Shown one piece after another: positions 52,726 to 64,000 of a DNA stretch of 64,000 nt. This DNA is from Aquabacterium sp. A3. Lineage in GTDB: Bacteria; Pseudomonadota; Gammaproteobacteria; Burkholderiales; Burkholderiaceae_C. The notes beneath the pieces were generated by a model. The model worked only from the letters and a program-made list of their open reading frames with translations, was not told the origin of the DNA and did no database searches. Both the position numbers and the translations under genes were made by a program. Each line of letters opens with the position of its first letter. The stretch's first letter is position 1. The DNA lies in NCBI RefSeq assembly GCF_038069945.1, contig NZ_JBBPEV010000002.1:186001-250000 (forward strand), read 5' to 3'.

Positions 52726-53244
52726 TCAGAACGGGATGTCGTCATCCATGTCGTCAAAGCCGGTGGACGACTTCGGCGCAGGCGCCGGAGCGGGTCGCGG
52801 CGCTGGGGCCGGGCGGGGCGCGGCTGCGCGCGGCGCGGCGGCTGGCGCGTCACCAAAATCGTCCCCTGCGGGGGCGCCACCGCCGTACCCGCCGCCACCA
52901 CCACCGCCATCACGGCCACCCAGCAGTTGCATTTGCTCGGCCACGATCTCGGTGGTGTAGTTGTCCTTGCCGTCCTTGTCTTGCCACTTGCGGGTCTTCA
53001 GTCGGCCTTCCACGTACACCGGGCGGCCCTTGCGCAGGTATTCGCCGGCGATCTCGGCCAGGCGGTCGTAAAACACCACGCGGTGCCATTCGGTTTCCTC
53101 AACCTTGTCGCCGCTGGCCTTGTCCTTCCAGTTGCGGGTGGTGGCCACCGAGACGTTGCAGACCGCCGCGCCGCTGGGCGTGTAGCGAACTTCGGGGTCG
53201 CGGCCCAGGTTGCCGATGAGGATGACTTTGTTGATGGAGGCCAT
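52726..53244 (-). CDS. ssb: Single-stranded DNA-binding protein SSB
   Basis: A 172-residue protein: OB fold (1-110; [47 protein letters not shown]), a flexible linker (Gly8 run, then alternating Ala/Pro/Arg), and the acidic tip DMDDDIPF that binds partner proteins. Normal length for the family. The RBS-proximal ATG at 53244 is clear. Confidence 0.95.
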   Translation of the reverse strand: MASINKVILIGNLGRDPEVRYTPSGAAVCNVSVATTRNWKDKASGDKVEETEWHRVVFYDRLAEIAGEYLRKGRPVYVEGRLKTRKWQDKDGKDNYTTEIVAEQMQLLGGRDGGGGGGGYGGGAPAGDDFGDAPAAAPRAAAPRPAPAPRPAPAPAPKSSTGFDDMDDDIPF

Positions 53245-53396
53245 GGCCTGATTCCTAGAGAGGTTGGTTGAACGAACGGATCGTTGGTTAAGGCGCTCAT
53301 TATGGCGTGAGCGGTGGCCAAAACACTCCCCCTGGCAGGTGCGTTCTTTGGGGGGAACTCGCTTCCCCTAAGATGCGGGTTTCAGGAGCATTTTTC

Positions 53397-54197
53397 ATGT
53401 GTCAGCTGCTGGGCATGAGTGGCCACACACCCACCGACATCGTGTTCAGCTTCTCGGGCTTTGCCACCCGCGCGCACGAGCACGCCGATGGTTTCGGCAT
53501 CGCCTTTTTTGAAGGCCCCGGCGTGCGCCTGTTCGTCGACCACCTGCCGGCCAGCGCCTCGCCCGTGGCCGAGCTGGTCAAGCGCTATCCCATCAAAAGC
53601 CGGCACGTGATCGCCCACATCCGCAAGGCCACGCAGGGCGCCATCGCCTTGCAGAACTGCCACCCCTTTGTGCGCGAACTGTGGGGCCGCTACTGGGTGT
53701 TTGCCCACAACGGCAACCTGGTGGATTACGCGCCCCGCCTGCACGCCAGCTTCAGGCCCGTGGGCGACACCGACAGCGAGCGCGCCTTTTGCTGGCTGAT
53801 GCAGGAGCTGGCCAAATCACACGCCAGCATGCCGGCGCTGGACGAGCTCACGTTGACCCTGCAAGAGCTGGTGCCCCGGGTGGCGGCGCATGGCACCTTC
53901 AACTTCATGCTCAGCCAGGGCGATGCCCTGTGGGCGCATTGCAGCACCCACCTGCACTACCTGGTGCGCCAGCACCCCTTTGGCGAGGCCCGCCTGCAAG
54001 ACCAGGACCTGTCGGTGAATTTTGCCGAGCTCACCCAGCCCGATGACTGCGTGGCCGTGATCGCCACCCAGCCGTTGACGGTCAACGAGCCCTGGGTGGC
54101 CATGCAGCCCGGTCAGTTGCTGACCTTCGTCTCGGGGCGGCCGGCATCGCCCAGGCCGGAGGCCTCCAGCACCGCGCGCACCAGCCCATCGGGCTGA
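53397..54197 (+). CDS. Class II glutamine amidotransferase (YafJ-like)
   Basis: A 266-residue Ntn-type glutaminase domain: catalytic Cys2 exposed after Met removal (MCQLLGM), FAHNGNL forms the oxyanion region, and VIAHIRKATQG with HPFVRELWG bind glutamine. The synthase partner domain is absent, so the acceptor is unknown. The last 20 or so residues (after PGQLLTFVSGRP) run antisense over a TetR gene and are probably unconstrained. Ribosome site AGGAG upstream. Confidence 0.88.
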   Translation: MCQLLGMSGHTPTDIVFSFSGFATRAHEHADGFGIAFFEGPGVRLFVDHLPASASPVAELVKRYPIKSRHVIAHIRKATQGAIALQNCHPFVRELWGRYWVFAHNGNLVDYAPRLHASFRPVGDTDSERAFCWLMQELAKSHASMPALDELTLTLQELVPRVAAHGTFNFMLSQGDALWAHCSTHLHYLVRQHPFGEARLQDQDLSVNFAELTQPDDCVAVIATQPLTVNEPWVAMQPGQLLTFVSGRPASPRPEASSTARTSPSG

Positions 54198-54772
54198 GCG
54201 CCAAACAGCCCCAGTTGCCCCTCCAGCAGCAGGTGGCTCAGGCCGTGCACCAGGCTCCAGCGGGCCAGGGCGCGCAGCAGCGTGGCTTCGTCGGGCGGGC
54301 CGGGCGGGGCCCCGGGCGGGCGGCTTTGCTCCAGCAATTGCATGAAGGCCGCCATGGCGGCGCCTTGCAGCTCCGCATCCTGGCTGGCCAGCAAAAACCG
54401 GCCGAACATCAGCCTGAACAAGCCCGGGTGCCGCTGCGCAAACTGCACGTAGCGCAGGCCGGATGACAAGGCCTCGTCCTGCGGTCCGCCCTTCAGGCCG
54501 GCCTGGTCTGGCCCGGGCCCCGTGGTGCAGCGGCTGTCGGCCTGCTCGGCGGCAAAGCGCCTGAAGCCTTCGGCCGCCAGGGCGCTCAGCAAGGCATCCT
54601 TGTCGGCAAAGTGACGGTAGGCCGCGTTGGCCGACACCCCCAGCTCGCGCGCCAGGGCCCGCAGGCTGAGCTCGGCGGCGTCCTGGGTGGCCAGGGCGTT
54701 CATCCCGGCGTCGATCAGGGCATTGCGCAGGTCGCCGTGGTGGTAGGTGCGTTCACTCTTGAGGTTTTCCAT
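54113..54772 (-). CDS. TetR/AcrR-family regulator divergent from the carotenoid oxygenase
   Basis: A 219-residue regulator with an N-terminal HTH (LSLRALARELGVSANAAYRHFADKDALLSAL in parts) and a C-terminal TetR_C_33-like domain (LRYVQFAQRHPGLFRLMFG, LHLLLEGQLGLFG-type end). The ATG at 54772 is preferred; a GTG at 54790 would add six residues. Its 3' end overlaps the amidotransferase gene by 85 bases. It probably represses the divergent oxygenase. Confidence 0.85.
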   Translation of the reverse strand: MENLKSERTYHHGDLRNALIDAGMNALATQDAAELSLRALARELGVSANAAYRHFADKDALLSALAAEGFRRFAAEQADSRCTTGPGPDQAGLKGGPQDEALSSGLRYVQFAQRHPGLFRLMFGRFLLASQDAELQGAAMAAFMQLLEQSRPPGAPPGPPDEATLLRALARWSLVHGLSHLLLEGQLGLFGAQPDGLVRAVLEASGLGDAGRPETKVSN

Positions 54773-54776
54773 GATG

Positions 54777-54829
54777 TTGACATTGTCCACATTTCATGGT
54801 GTCATGCGCATGTTCACGGTGTACACATG
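54777..54829 (+). promoter_or_regulatory. Promoter and candidate TetR operator of the oxygenase gene
   Basis: TTGACA (54777-54782), 17 bases, TGTCAT (54800-54805). The palindrome CATGT-N11-ACATG (54809-54829) covers the expected start site, a good place for repression. Confidence 0.5.
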
Positions 54830-54872
54830 TCGCCGTGATGGCCAATCCACCCACCCCTCACAGGAGCCCGCC

Positions 54873-56279
54873 ATGTCATTGACCCTGCCTTGGGCCGCCG
54901 CCCGCAAGACGCCTGCCGCCCAGCCGGCCATGCCCAGCTTTCTGGACGACGTGTTTGCCCCCGTGTCGGGGGAAGCCGAAACCACCGCGCTGCGGGTGGA
55001 GGGGCAACTGCCCGAGGCCTTGAACGGGCTGTATGCCCGCATCGGGCCCAATCCCCTCAAGCCCAACCCCCAGCGCTACCACTGGTTCATCGGCGATGGC
55101 ATGGTGCATGGCGTGCGCCTGCAAGGCGGCCAGGCGGCCTGGTACCGCAGCCGCTACGTGGGCAGCAACTCGGCCCACAAGGCTTTGGGGCGGCCCATCT
55201 TGCCGGGGCCCCGTCATGGGCCCGGGGATGTGGTCAACACCAATGTGTATGGCCACGCGGGGCGGCTGTGGGCCTCGGTGGAGGCCGGCATGCTGCCGGT
55301 GCAGCTCGATGACCGGCTCGACAGCGTGCGCCACGGCACCTTCAACAGCCCGCGCAAGCAGCCCTTCAGCGCCCACCCGCACCGCGATCCGCACACCGGC
55401 GACTTGCACGCCATCTGCTACGACGCCTTCGTGCGCCACAAGGTGCAGTACGTGCGGGTGTCGCCCCAGGGCGATGTGAGCCGCGTGGTGGACATCCCGG
55501 TGCAGCACGGGCCCATGATCCACGACTGCGCCATCACGCGCCGTTTTGTGGTGGTGCTGGACCTGCCGGTCACCTTTTCATTCAAGCGCCTGTTGACGCG
55601 ATCGGCGTTCCCGTACGCCTGGAACGACAAGCACCGCGCGCGTGTGGGCCTCTTGCCCAAGGACGGGCAGGCCGCCGACATGCGCTGGTTCGACGTCGAC
55701 CCTTGTTATGTCTTTCACCCGTGCAACGCCTTCGAGCTGCCCGATGGCAGCGTGGTGATGGACGTGGTGGCGCACCGCCGCATGTTCGACCGCTCGCGCA
55801 GCGGGCCCGAGCTGGACTCAGGCGCGCGCTTTGAGCGCTGGACCTTGCCCGCCGATGGACAGCGCGTGGTGCGCGAGGTGCTGCACGACGTGGCTCAGGA
55901 GTTTCCGCGCCTGGACGAGCGCCTGACGGGCGAGCCCTACCGCTACGCCTACGCCGTGGGGTTTCAGCCCGATCAGCCGGGCGGCCAGCCGCTGTTTCGC
56001 CATGACCTGAACACGCGCCAGACCACGCGGCACGACTTCGGGCCGCACGCGGTGCCTGGCGAATTTGTGTTCGTGCCGCGCCGTGCGCAGGGGCCCGAGG
56101 ACGACGGCTGGTTGATGGGCCTGGTGCACAACCGCCAAAGCGGCTGTGCCGAGCTCCATGTGCTCAATGCCGATGATTTCGGCGGGGCGCCCCAGGCCGT
56201 GGTGCACATCCCCGCGCGCATCCCGGCGGGGTTCCACGGCAACTGGGTGCCTGATGCGGGGCTGACCGCCGCTCAGTGA
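54873..56279 (+). CDS. Carotenoid oxygenase/lignostilbene dioxygenase family protein
   Basis: A 468-residue seven-bladed propeller oxygenase (RPE65/CCD family). The four Fe(II)-ligand His are in FSAHPHRDP, MIHDCAITRRF, VFHPCNAFE and FHGNWVP. IGPNPLKPNPQRYHWFIGDGMVHG is the standard N-terminal block (in parts). It cleaves a conjugated double bond of a carotenoid or a stilbene such as lignostilbene; no carotenoid genes are adjacent. AGGAG precedes the ATG. Its stop overlaps the convergent hydrolase by 7 bases. Confidence 0.88.
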   Translation: MSLTLPWAAARKTPAAQPAMPSFLDDVFAPVSGEAETTALRVEGQLPEALNGLYARIGPNPLKPNPQRYHWFIGDGMVHGVRLQGGQAAWYRSRYVGSNSAHKALGRPILPGPRHGPGDVVNTNVYGHAGRLWASVEAGMLPVQLDDRLDSVRHGTFNSPRKQPFSAHPHRDPHTGDLHAICYDAFVRHKVQYVRVSPQGDVSRVVDIPVQHGPMIHDCAITRRFVVVLDLPVTFSFKRLLTRSAFPYAWNDKHRARVGLLPKDGQAADMRWFDVDPCYVFHPCNAFELPDGSVVMDVVAHRRMFDRSRSGPELDSGARFERWTLPADGQRVVREVLHDVAQEFPRLDERLTGEPYRYAYAVGFQPDQPGGQPLFRHDLNTRQTTRHDFGPHAVPGEFVFVPRRAQGPEDDGWLMGLVHNRQSGCAELHVLNADDFGGAPQAVVHIPARIPAGFHGNWVPDAGLTAAQ

Positions 56280-57154
56280 GCCGCCTGGTAGAGGGCGTCG
56301 CCGGCTTCCATGGGGTTGCCGGTGCGCTCGTAGGTGCTCACCCACGCGTCGTAGTTGTGGATGGCCTCTTGCTGCCAGGGGTGGAAGCCGGGCTTGAAGT
56401 AGGCGAACAAGGTACCCAGGTGGCTGGACAGCACGCCCTTGTAGCCGAACAGCCACCAACGTGACTTGGCCATCATCCACATGCGCTGACCGAAGGAAAA
56501 GCCATCGTTCTTGAGGAAGCGGTTGGTGTAGCGCATGGTCAGCACGCTCAGGAAGATGATCACGTGGACCATCGCCGCGCACCGCATGAAGTAGCCCACC
56601 TTGGCCACTTGCTGCATCACGTCATAGGCCACGGCCTTGTGCTCCATCTCTTCCACCGCGTGCCAGGCCATCATGGCGCGCAGCTTGGGGTCGGCATTGG
56701 CCATGGTCTCTTTCTTGACGAAAAAGATCTCGGCCAGCATGGCGGTGAAGTGCTCGAAGGCGGCGGTCAGCGCCAGGTTGTATTCCTTCGAGAAGTGCTT
56801 GGTGTGGAGGGCGTTGTTGCGGTTGATGAAATCAACGATGGCGTCCACGTCCATGCCTTGCTCGCGCAGGCGCTGGTTGTACTTGGAGTGCACGATCCCG
56901 TGCTGGCCTTCCTGGCGGATGAAGGTCTTGATCTCGGCCAGCAGCTTGGGGTCGGTGGTTTGCTCGCGGAAGGCGCGCACGCACGAAATGAAGTAGCGCT
57001 CGCCATCCGGAAAGGCGGCTTGCAGCGCATCGATCAGCCGCGACTTGTGCGGGCTGTTGTCGTACCACCAGCGGGGCAGTTCACCGTCCAGGCCGAAGTC
57101 CAGCTTTTCCCGGGCGACCAGGGCCTTGGCGTTGTGCAGTGCTTGTTGACTCAT
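56273..57154 (-). CDS. COG3687-type putative metal-dependent hydrolase
   Basis: A 293-residue protein of the PF10118 family with a diiron-like helical bundle: FIRQEGQHGIVHSKYN, FTAMLAEIFF and WHAVEEMEHKAVAYDV supply Glu/His ligands. A hydrophobic pair of helices (MVHVIIFLSVLTMRY) suggests membrane association. The ATG at 57154 is used because the one at 57160 abuts the AAGGAG ribosome site. Substrate unknown; the ligand pattern resembles ferritin-like oxygenases. Confidence 0.8.
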   Translation of the reverse strand: MSQQALHNAKALVAREKLDFGLDGELPRWWYDNSPHKSRLIDALQAAFPDGERYFISCVRAFREQTTDPKLLAEIKTFIRQEGQHGIVHSKYNQRLREQGMDVDAIVDFINRNNALHTKHFSKEYNLALTAAFEHFTAMLAEIFFVKKETMANADPKLRAMMAWHAVEEMEHKAVAYDVMQQVAKVGYFMRCAAMVHVIIFLSVLTMRYTNRFLKNDGFSFGQRMWMMAKSRWWLFGYKGVLSSHLGTLFAYFKPGFHPWQQEAIHNYDAWVSTYERTGNPMEAGDALYQAAH

Positions 57155-57285
57155 GTGCATCTCCTTCTCGTGGTGCGCTTGCCGATGTTGGTCAGCAAGC
57201 CGCTTTTGTCTTGATCTGAATCAGATGTTACGACGCGGAGGGAGTGCAGCAGGGCTGCCTGAACGACACCAGGGCAGCACCTGCG

Positions 57286-58464
57286 TCATGAAGTGGCATT
57301 GAACAGCTCTCGACCGATCAACATGCGTCGGATTTCGCTCGTGCCCGCGCCAATCTCGTACAACTTGGCGTCACGCCAGAGTCGTCCCAGGGGGTAATCG
57401 TTGATGTAGCCGTTGCCGCCGAAGATCTGGATGCCTTCACCGGCCATCCAGGTCGCTTTTTCGGCCGTCCACAAGATCAGGGCGGCGCAGTCCTTGCGCA
57501 CGTGGCGGGCGTGCTGGCTGCCCAGCGCATCCAGATTTTTGGCCACGGTGTAGGCCAGCGAGCGCGCCGCCTGCTGCACCGTGTACATGTCGGCGATCTT
57601 GCCCTGCAGCAGCTGGAACTCGCCGATGGCCTGGCCGAATTGCTTGCGCTCGTGGATGTAGGGGATCACGTTGTCCATGACGGATTGCATGATGCCCAGT
57701 GGGCCGCCCGAGAGCACGGCGCGCTCGTAGTCGAGCCCGCTCATGAGCACCTTGGCGCCGTTGCCCTCGCCGCCCAGCACGTTGTCAAACGGCACCTCGC
57801 AGTCTTCAAAAAACAGCGGGTAGGTGTTGGAGCCGCGCATGCCCAGCTTGTCGAGGTGCTGGCCCCGGCTGAAGCCCTTCATCCCTTTTTCGATGAGGAA
57901 GGCCGTCATGCCCTTGGCGCCCGCGTCTGGGTCCGTTTTGGCGTAGACCACGAGCACGTCGGCGTCACCACCGTTGGTGATCCACATCTTGCTGCCGTTG
58001 AGGATGTAGCGGTCACCCTTCTTGTCGGCGCGCAGCTTCATGCTGACCACGTCCGATCCTGCGTTGGGCTCGCTCATGGCCAGCGCACCGACGAAGTCGC
58101 CGCTGATGAGCTTGGGCAGGTACTTGCGCTTTTGCGCCTCGCTGCCGTTGCGGTGAATCTGGTTGACGCACAGGTTGGAGTGCGCGCCGTAGCTCAGCCC
58201 CACCGAGGCGCTGCCGCGGCTGACCTCTTCCATGGCCACCATGTGGGCCAGGTAGCCCAGGTTGGTGCCGCCGTACTCTTCTGACACCGTCAGGCCGTGC
58301 AGGCCCAGGTCGCCCAGCTTCTTCCACATGTCGGCCGGGAAGAGGTTGTCGCGGTCGATGTCGGCGGCGCGGGGCGCGAGCTCCTTGTCCACGAAGGTGC
58401 GCACGGCGTCGCGCAGGGCGTCGATGTCGTCGCCGAGCTGGTGGTTCAGGCCAGGCAGGGTCAT
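57286..58464 (-). CDS. ivd: Isovaleryl-CoA dehydrogenase
   Basis: A 392-residue acyl-CoA dehydrogenase, first oxidation of leucine catabolism. FAD/substrate motifs: [30 protein letters not shown], and [17 protein letters not shown]. The catalytic Glu appears in [19 protein letters not shown], the position used by isovaleryl-CoA dehydrogenases rather than the usual C-terminal Glu. It is the last gene of the liu operon here, 48 bases after the lyase. Confidence 0.93.
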   Translation of the reverse strand: MTLPGLNHQLGDDIDALRDAVRTFVDKELAPRAADIDRDNLFPADMWKKLGDLGLHGLTVSEEYGGTNLGYLAHMVAMEEVSRGSASVGLSYGAHSNLCVNQIHRNGSEAQKRKYLPKLISGDFVGALAMSEPNAGSDVVSMKLRADKKGDRYILNGSKMWITNGGDADVLVVYAKTDPDAGAKGMTAFLIEKGMKGFSRGQHLDKLGMRGSNTYPLFFEDCEVPFDNVLGGEGNGAKVLMSGLDYERAVLSGGPLGIMQSVMDNVIPYIHERKQFGQAIGEFQLLQGKIADMYTVQQAARSLAYTVAKNLDALGSQHARHVRKDCAALILWTAEKATWMAGEGIQIFGGNGYINDYPLGRLWRDAKLYEIGAGTSEIRRMLIGRELFNATS

Positions 58465-58512
58465 GGTGTGTCTCCTCGGTTTCTGCGAACGGTGATCGGA
58501 TCGGTGTGCGGC

Positions 58513-59430
58513 TCAGGCAGCGCGGGCGCGTTTGGCCAGCGTGGCGCGCGCCACGCGCGAGGCCGTGGGCCGTCCCAGCGCGCCAGAGATGAAGGCACCG
58601 GCGTCCACCAGCGCGTCCAGATCGATGCCGGTGTGAATGCCCATCCCGTGCAGCAGATAGACCACGTCTTCGGTGGCCACGTTGCCGGTGGCGCCCTTGG
58701 CGTAGGGGCAGCCGCCCAGGCCGGCCACGCTGGCATCGAACGTGTGCACGCCCAGTTGCAGGCAAGCGTAGATGTTGGCCAGCGCCTGGCCGTAGGTGTC
58801 GTGAAAGTGGCCACTGAGTTCGGCCAGGGGCACGCGTTTCATGGTGACTTCCATCACGCGCTGCACCTGGCCTGCGGTGCCCACGCCGATGGTGTCGGCG
58901 ATGCCGATGTGGTGGCTGCCGATGTCCAGCAGGCGTTGCACCACCTCGTCCACGGCCTGGATGCTCACCTCACCCTGGTAGGGGCAACCCAGCGCGCACG
59001 ACACGGCGGCGCGCACCTTCATGCCATGCGCATGTGCGGCCTCGGCCACCGGGCGGAAGCGCTCGATGGATTCGGCGATCGAGCAGTTGAGGTTGCGCTG
59101 GCTGAAGGCCTCGCTGGCGGCCGCGAAGATGACGACTTCATCGGCCTTGGCGGCCAGCGCGCCCTCAAAGCCCTTCATGTTGGGCGTGAGCACGCTGTAG
59201 CGCACGCCGCCCTGGCGCGTGATGCCGGCCATGACCTCGGCGTTGTCGCCCATCTGCGGCACCCACTTGGGGCTGACAAAACTGGTGACTTCGATCTCGC
59301 GCAGGCCAGCGGCTTGCAGGCGGTGCACGAGCTCGATCTTGGTGGCCGCAGGCACGGGCTGGGCCTCGTTTTGCAGGCCATCGCGGGGGCCGACATCGAC
59401 CAGGGTGACGTGGGTGGGGAGTTGACTCAT
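58513..59430 (-). CDS. liuE: Hydroxymethylglutaryl-CoA lyase
   Basis: A 305-residue TIM-barrel lyase cleaving HMG-CoA to acetoacetate and acetyl-CoA. Metal site VDVGPRDGLQNE; SGHFHDTYGQALAN carries His ligands; the active-site Cys loop is VAGLGGCPYAKGATGNVATED (in parts). Start ATG at 59430; it begins 10 bases after liuD. Last step of the leucine pathway. Confidence 0.93.
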   Translation of the reverse strand: MSQLPTHVTLVDVGPRDGLQNEAQPVPAATKIELVHRLQAAGLREIEVTSFVSPKWVPQMGDNAEVMAGITRQGGVRYSVLTPNMKGFEGALAAKADEVVIFAAASEAFSQRNLNCSIAESIERFRPVAEAAHAHGMKVRAAVSCALGCPYQGEVSIQAVDEVVQRLLDIGSHHIGIADTIGVGTAGQVQRVMEVTMKRVPLAELSGHFHDTYGQALANIYACLQLGVHTFDASVAGLGGCPYAKGATGNVATEDVVYLLHGMGIHTGIDLDALVDAGAFISGALGRPTASRVARATLAKRARAA

Positions 59431-59440
59431 GGGCGGGCCT

Positions 59441-61396
<1,956 letters not shown>

Positions 61397-61404
61397 GCGG
61401 CGCC

Positions 61405-62202
61405 TCAGTGTCCGGCCACCCACGGCGGCGTGCTGCGTGTGAGGAATGCGTTCAAGCCCGCCTTGCCCTCGTCGCTGGCGCGCACGTCGGCGATGCGGCG
61501 GGCGGTGATGTCGCGCAGTTCGTGTGTGATCGGGCGGCTGCCGATCTCGCGCACCAAGGTCTTGCATTCGCGCACCGCATGGGGCCCGTTGTGCAAGATG
61601 GACTCGACGATGCCCTGCGTGGTCGCCGCCAGCTGGTCAGAGGCCACCACCTCGTGCACCAGGCCCATGGCTTGCGCACGCGCGGCCGAAAAACGCTCGG
61701 AGGTGACAAAGTACCGTCGCGCCGCCCGCTCGCCGATGGCGTGGATCACATAGGGGCTGATGGTGGCGGGGATCAGGCCCAGCCGCGCTTCGGACAGGCA
61801 GAACTGGGCCGCCTCGGCCGCCACCACCACGTCGCAGCACGACACCAGGCCCACGCCGCCGCCGTAGCAATCGCCCTGCACCTCGGCGATCACGGGCACC
61901 GGGCAGCAGGTCAGCGTCCACAGCATGTTGGCCAGCCGCGAGGCATCGCGGTGGTTGTCCACCCAGCTGTAGTCGGCGGTCTGGCGCATCCAGTTCAGAT
62001 CGGCCCCTGAGCAAAACGCGGTGCCGGTGGAGCCCAGCACCACGGCGCGCAAGCCGGCGTCGTCCTGAAACGAGGCAAAGACCCGCGTGAGCTCGGCCAC
62101 GGTGTCGGCGTGAAAGGCGTTGCGCACATCGGGGCGGTTGAGCCGCACGGTGGCCACGGCCCCTTGCCGTTGAACATCCAGGTGTTGAAGTGGGGTGGTC
62201 AT
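61405..62202 (-). CDS. liuC: Methylglutaconyl-CoA hydratase (enoyl-CoA hydratase family)
   Basis: A 265-residue crotonase: VRLNRPDVRNAF, GTAFCSGADLNWMR, EVQGDCYGGGVGLVSCCDVV and FCLSEARLGLIPATISPYV. Position in the operon identifies the substrate, 3-methylglutaconyl-CoA. The ATG at 62202 stands 6 bases after GAGGAG; the one at 62208 is too close. Begins 10 bases after liuB. Confidence 0.92.
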   Translation of the reverse strand: MTTPLQHLDVQRQGAVATVRLNRPDVRNAFHADTVAELTRVFASFQDDAGLRAVVLGSTGTAFCSGADLNWMRQTADYSWVDNHRDASRLANMLWTLTCCPVPVIAEVQGDCYGGGVGLVSCCDVVVAAEAAQFCLSEARLGLIPATISPYVIHAIGERAARRYFVTSERFSAARAQAMGLVHEVVASDQLAATTQGIVESILHNGPHAVRECKTLVREIGSRPITHELRDITARRIADVRASDEGKAGLNAFLTRSTPPWVAGH

Positions 62203-62212
62203 GCGCATCTCC

Positions 62213-63820
62213 TCACATGCGGAAGACGCCAAAGCGCGTCTCGGGGATGGGGGCGTTCAGGCTGGCGCTGAGCGCCAGGGCCAGCACGCGGCGGGTGTCG
62301 GTGGGGCGGATCAGGCCATCGTCCCAGAGGCGAGCGGTGGCGTAGTAGGGGTGGCCTTGCGCCTCGTACTGATCGCGGATGGGGGCCTTGAACGCGGCTT
62401 CGTCGTCGGCGCTCCACTGGCCGCCCTTGGCTTCGATGCCATCGCGCTTGACCGTGGCCAGCACCGACGCCGCCTGCTCGCCGCCCATCACGCTGATGCG
62501 CGCGTTCGGCCACATCCACACGAAGCGCGGGTTGAAGGCGCGACCGCACATGCCGTAGTTGCCGGCGCCGAAGCTGCCGCCGATGATGACGGTGAATTTG
62601 GGCACCTGCGCGCACGACACCGCCGTCACCATCTTGGCGCCGGCCCGCGCGATGCCTTCGTTCTCGACCTTGCGGCCCACCATGAAGCCGGTGATGTTTT
62701 GCAGGAAGACCAGGGGCACCTTGCGCTGGCAGCACAGCTCGATGAAGTGCGCGCCCTTGTTGGCCGACTCTGAAAACAAAATGCCGTTGTTGGCCACGAT
62801 GCCCACGGGCATGCCTTCGATGTGCGCGAAGCCGCACACCAGCGTGGCGCCATAGCGGGCCTTGAACTCGTCGAACTCCGATCCGTCGACCAGGCGGGCG
62901 ATGACCTCGCGCACGTCAAAGGGCTTTCGGGTGTCGGCCGGGATCACGCCCATCAGCTCGGCTTCATCCAGCAGCGGAGGGCGGGGTGTGACCAGCGACA
63001 GCGCTGGTGACTTGCGCCAGTTCAGCCGCGCCACACACTGCCGCGCGATCGCCAGCGCGTGCTCGTCGTCGCGCGCCAGGTGGTCGGCCACACCCGACAG
63101 GCGCGTGTGCACGTCGCCGCCGCCCAGGTCCTCGGCCGTGACCTCTTCGCCCGTGGCGGCTTTGACCAGGGGTGGGCCGCCCAGGAAGATGGTGCCCTGC
63201 TGGGCCACGATGATGGTCTCGTCGCTCATGGCCGGGACATAGGCACCACCCGCGGTGCACGAGCCCATCACCACCGCGATCTGCGGGATGCCGGCCGCGC
63301 TCATGTGGGCCTGGTTGTAGAAGATGCGACCGAAGTGGTCGCGGTCAGGAAACACTTCGTCTTGATTGGGCAGGTTGGCGCCGCCCGAGTCGACCAGGTA
63401 GATGCAGGGCAGGCGGTTTTGCTGCGCGATCTCTTGCGCGCGCAGGTGCTTCTTGACGGTCAGCGGGTAGTAGGTGCCGCCCTTCACCGTGGCGTCGTTG
63501 CACACCACCATGCATTCCACGCCCGCCACGCGCCCGATGCCGGCGATCACGCCCGCGCAGGGGGCGGCGTTGTCGTACACGTTCAAGGCGGCCAGCGGCG
63601 CCACTTCCAGAAAAGGCGAGCCAGCGTCGAGCAGTTGGGTCACGCGGTCGCGTGGCAGCAGCTTGCCTCGCGCCAGGTGTTTGGTGCGGGCGGCGTCACC
63701 GCCGCCCAGGGCCACGGTGGCCAGCTGGTGGTCCATGTCGTCGACCAGGGCCTGCATGGCCAGGGCACTGGCCTGGTAGGCCTGGCTGCGCGGGTTGAGC
63801 TGGGTGGTCAGCACGGGCAT
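62213..63820 (-). CDS. liuB: Methylcrotonyl-CoA carboxylase beta subunit (carboxyltransferase)
   Basis: A 535-residue carboxyltransferase: [31 protein letters not shown], here in parts, is diagnostic of MCC-beta; [16 protein letters not shown] and [13 protein letters not shown] mark the two carboxyltransferase halves, and [15 protein letters not shown] the biotin pocket. First complete gene of the liu operon. Starts 38 bases after the partial gene at the window end. Confidence 0.94.
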   Translation of the reverse strand: MPVLTTQLNPRSQAYQASALAMQALVDDMDHQLATVALGGGDAARTKHLARGKLLPRDRVTQLLDAGSPFLEVAPLAALNVYDNAAPCAGVIAGIGRVAGVECMVVCNDATVKGGTYYPLTVKKHLRAQEIAQQNRLPCIYLVDSGGANLPNQDEVFPDRDHFGRIFYNQAHMSAAGIPQIAVVMGSCTAGGAYVPAMSDETIIVAQQGTIFLGGPPLVKAATGEEVTAEDLGGGDVHTRLSGVADHLARDDEHALAIARQCVARLNWRKSPALSLVTPRPPLLDEAELMGVIPADTRKPFDVREVIARLVDGSEFDEFKARYGATLVCGFAHIEGMPVGIVANNGILFSESANKGAHFIELCCQRKVPLVFLQNITGFMVGRKVENEGIARAGAKMVTAVSCAQVPKFTVIIGGSFGAGNYGMCGRAFNPRFVWMWPNARISVMGGEQAASVLATVKRDGIEAKGGQWSADDEAAFKAPIRDQYEAQGHPYYATARLWDDGLIRPTDTRRVLALALSASLNAPIPETRFGVFRM

Positions 63821-63858
63821 GGCTCGAAGGCTCCTGCAAGGGTGGGGCGGTACCGGGG

Positions 63859-64000
63859 TCAGCGCGGGGTCTGCACGTGCTTCAGGGCGGCGATGACCTC
63901 GTCCCTGAAGCGCTGCAGTTGGGCCGCGTTCGATTCGGGCGGCATCAGTGCGGCCCAGATCAGCGTCGTGAGTTGTTCGGCCGTGGCGTCAATGGGGGGG
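63859..64000 (-). CDS. C-terminal fragment of the gene preceding liuB, possibly a TetR-type regulator
   Basis: Forty-seven residues ending [16 protein letters not shown] and a TGA at 63861-63859. The frame stays open to the window edge. Amphipathic helices ([31 protein letters not shown]) fit the end of a TetR-family protein but this is weak. In Pseudomonas the liu operon is headed by the MerR-type LiuR, which this does not resemble. Confidence 0.45.
   Translation of the reverse strand, partial: PPIDATAEQLTTLIWAALMPPESNAAQLQRFRDEVIAALKHVQTPR

Overview
GC-rich DNA from a betaproteobacterium, most likely order Burkholderiales (Aquabacterium/Rubrivivax/Comamonadaceae-like). The evidence is the gene order hpf-ptsN-hprK and fur-bamE-dapB-exbB-exbD, a SWIB-domain protein, PEP-CTERM surface proteins and a leucine-degradation (liu) operon. 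The DNA is almost entirely coding and neighbouring genes often overlap. I saw no tRNA, rRNA, CRISPR array, prophage or transposase. The left edge cuts a DNA-repair nuclease gene (pdeM) and the right edge cuts a gene ahead of the liu operon.

Layout. 1-6.4 kb: end of pdeM; a 5'-nucleotidase co-transcribed with a PEP-CTERM protein; an AAA-type ATPase plus mutT; an enoyl-CoA hydratase; a TerC-family transporter. 6.6-10.2 kb: SWIB protein, Old Yellow Enzyme, an FMN 2-hydroxyacid oxidase and a PiuC-type hydroxylase. 10.2-23.5 kb is an iron island: siderophore receptor, feoAB, a second TerC, and a heme-uptake operon (small leader gene, PEP-CTERM protein, TonB-dependent heme receptor, hmuS, hmuT, hmuU, hmuV). 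Four Fur-box-like sites with a shared core, GA(G/T)AA(T/C)NATTC, control this region. One of them drives a candidate, apparently undescribed, iron-responsive small RNA between feoB and the siderophore receptor. Fur itself is at 31.2 kb.

23.5-39.2 kb is mostly housekeeping: a BepA-like protease, moaC, a PglL/Wzy-type ligase, an MFS pump, hpf-ptsN-hprK (rpoN is not adjacent), fur, bamE, dapB, exbBD-like genes, amn, an orphan HigA antitoxin, a Crp/Fnr regulator, purT and mtnN. 39.3-49.6 kb is a sensory island. A soluble chemoreceptor with five PAS domains, a protein with three CheW domains, an MHYT hybrid histidine kinase and an HD-GYP response regulator form one dense operon. It faces an Aer-like receptor. 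Both sides carry sigma-28 (flagellar) promoter motifs, and the Aer gene appears translationally coupled to a 31-residue small ORF.

49.6-57.2 kb: truD, a phytanoyl-CoA-dioxygenase-like gene divergent from a TetR regulator, ssb, a class II glutamine amidotransferase, a TetR regulator divergent from a carotenoid/lignostilbene oxygenase, and a COG3687-type putative metal-dependent hydrolase. 57.3-64 kb: leucine degradation genes transcribed leftward as liuB-liuC-liuD-liuE-ivd, which together convert isovaleryl-CoA to acetyl-CoA and acetoacetate.
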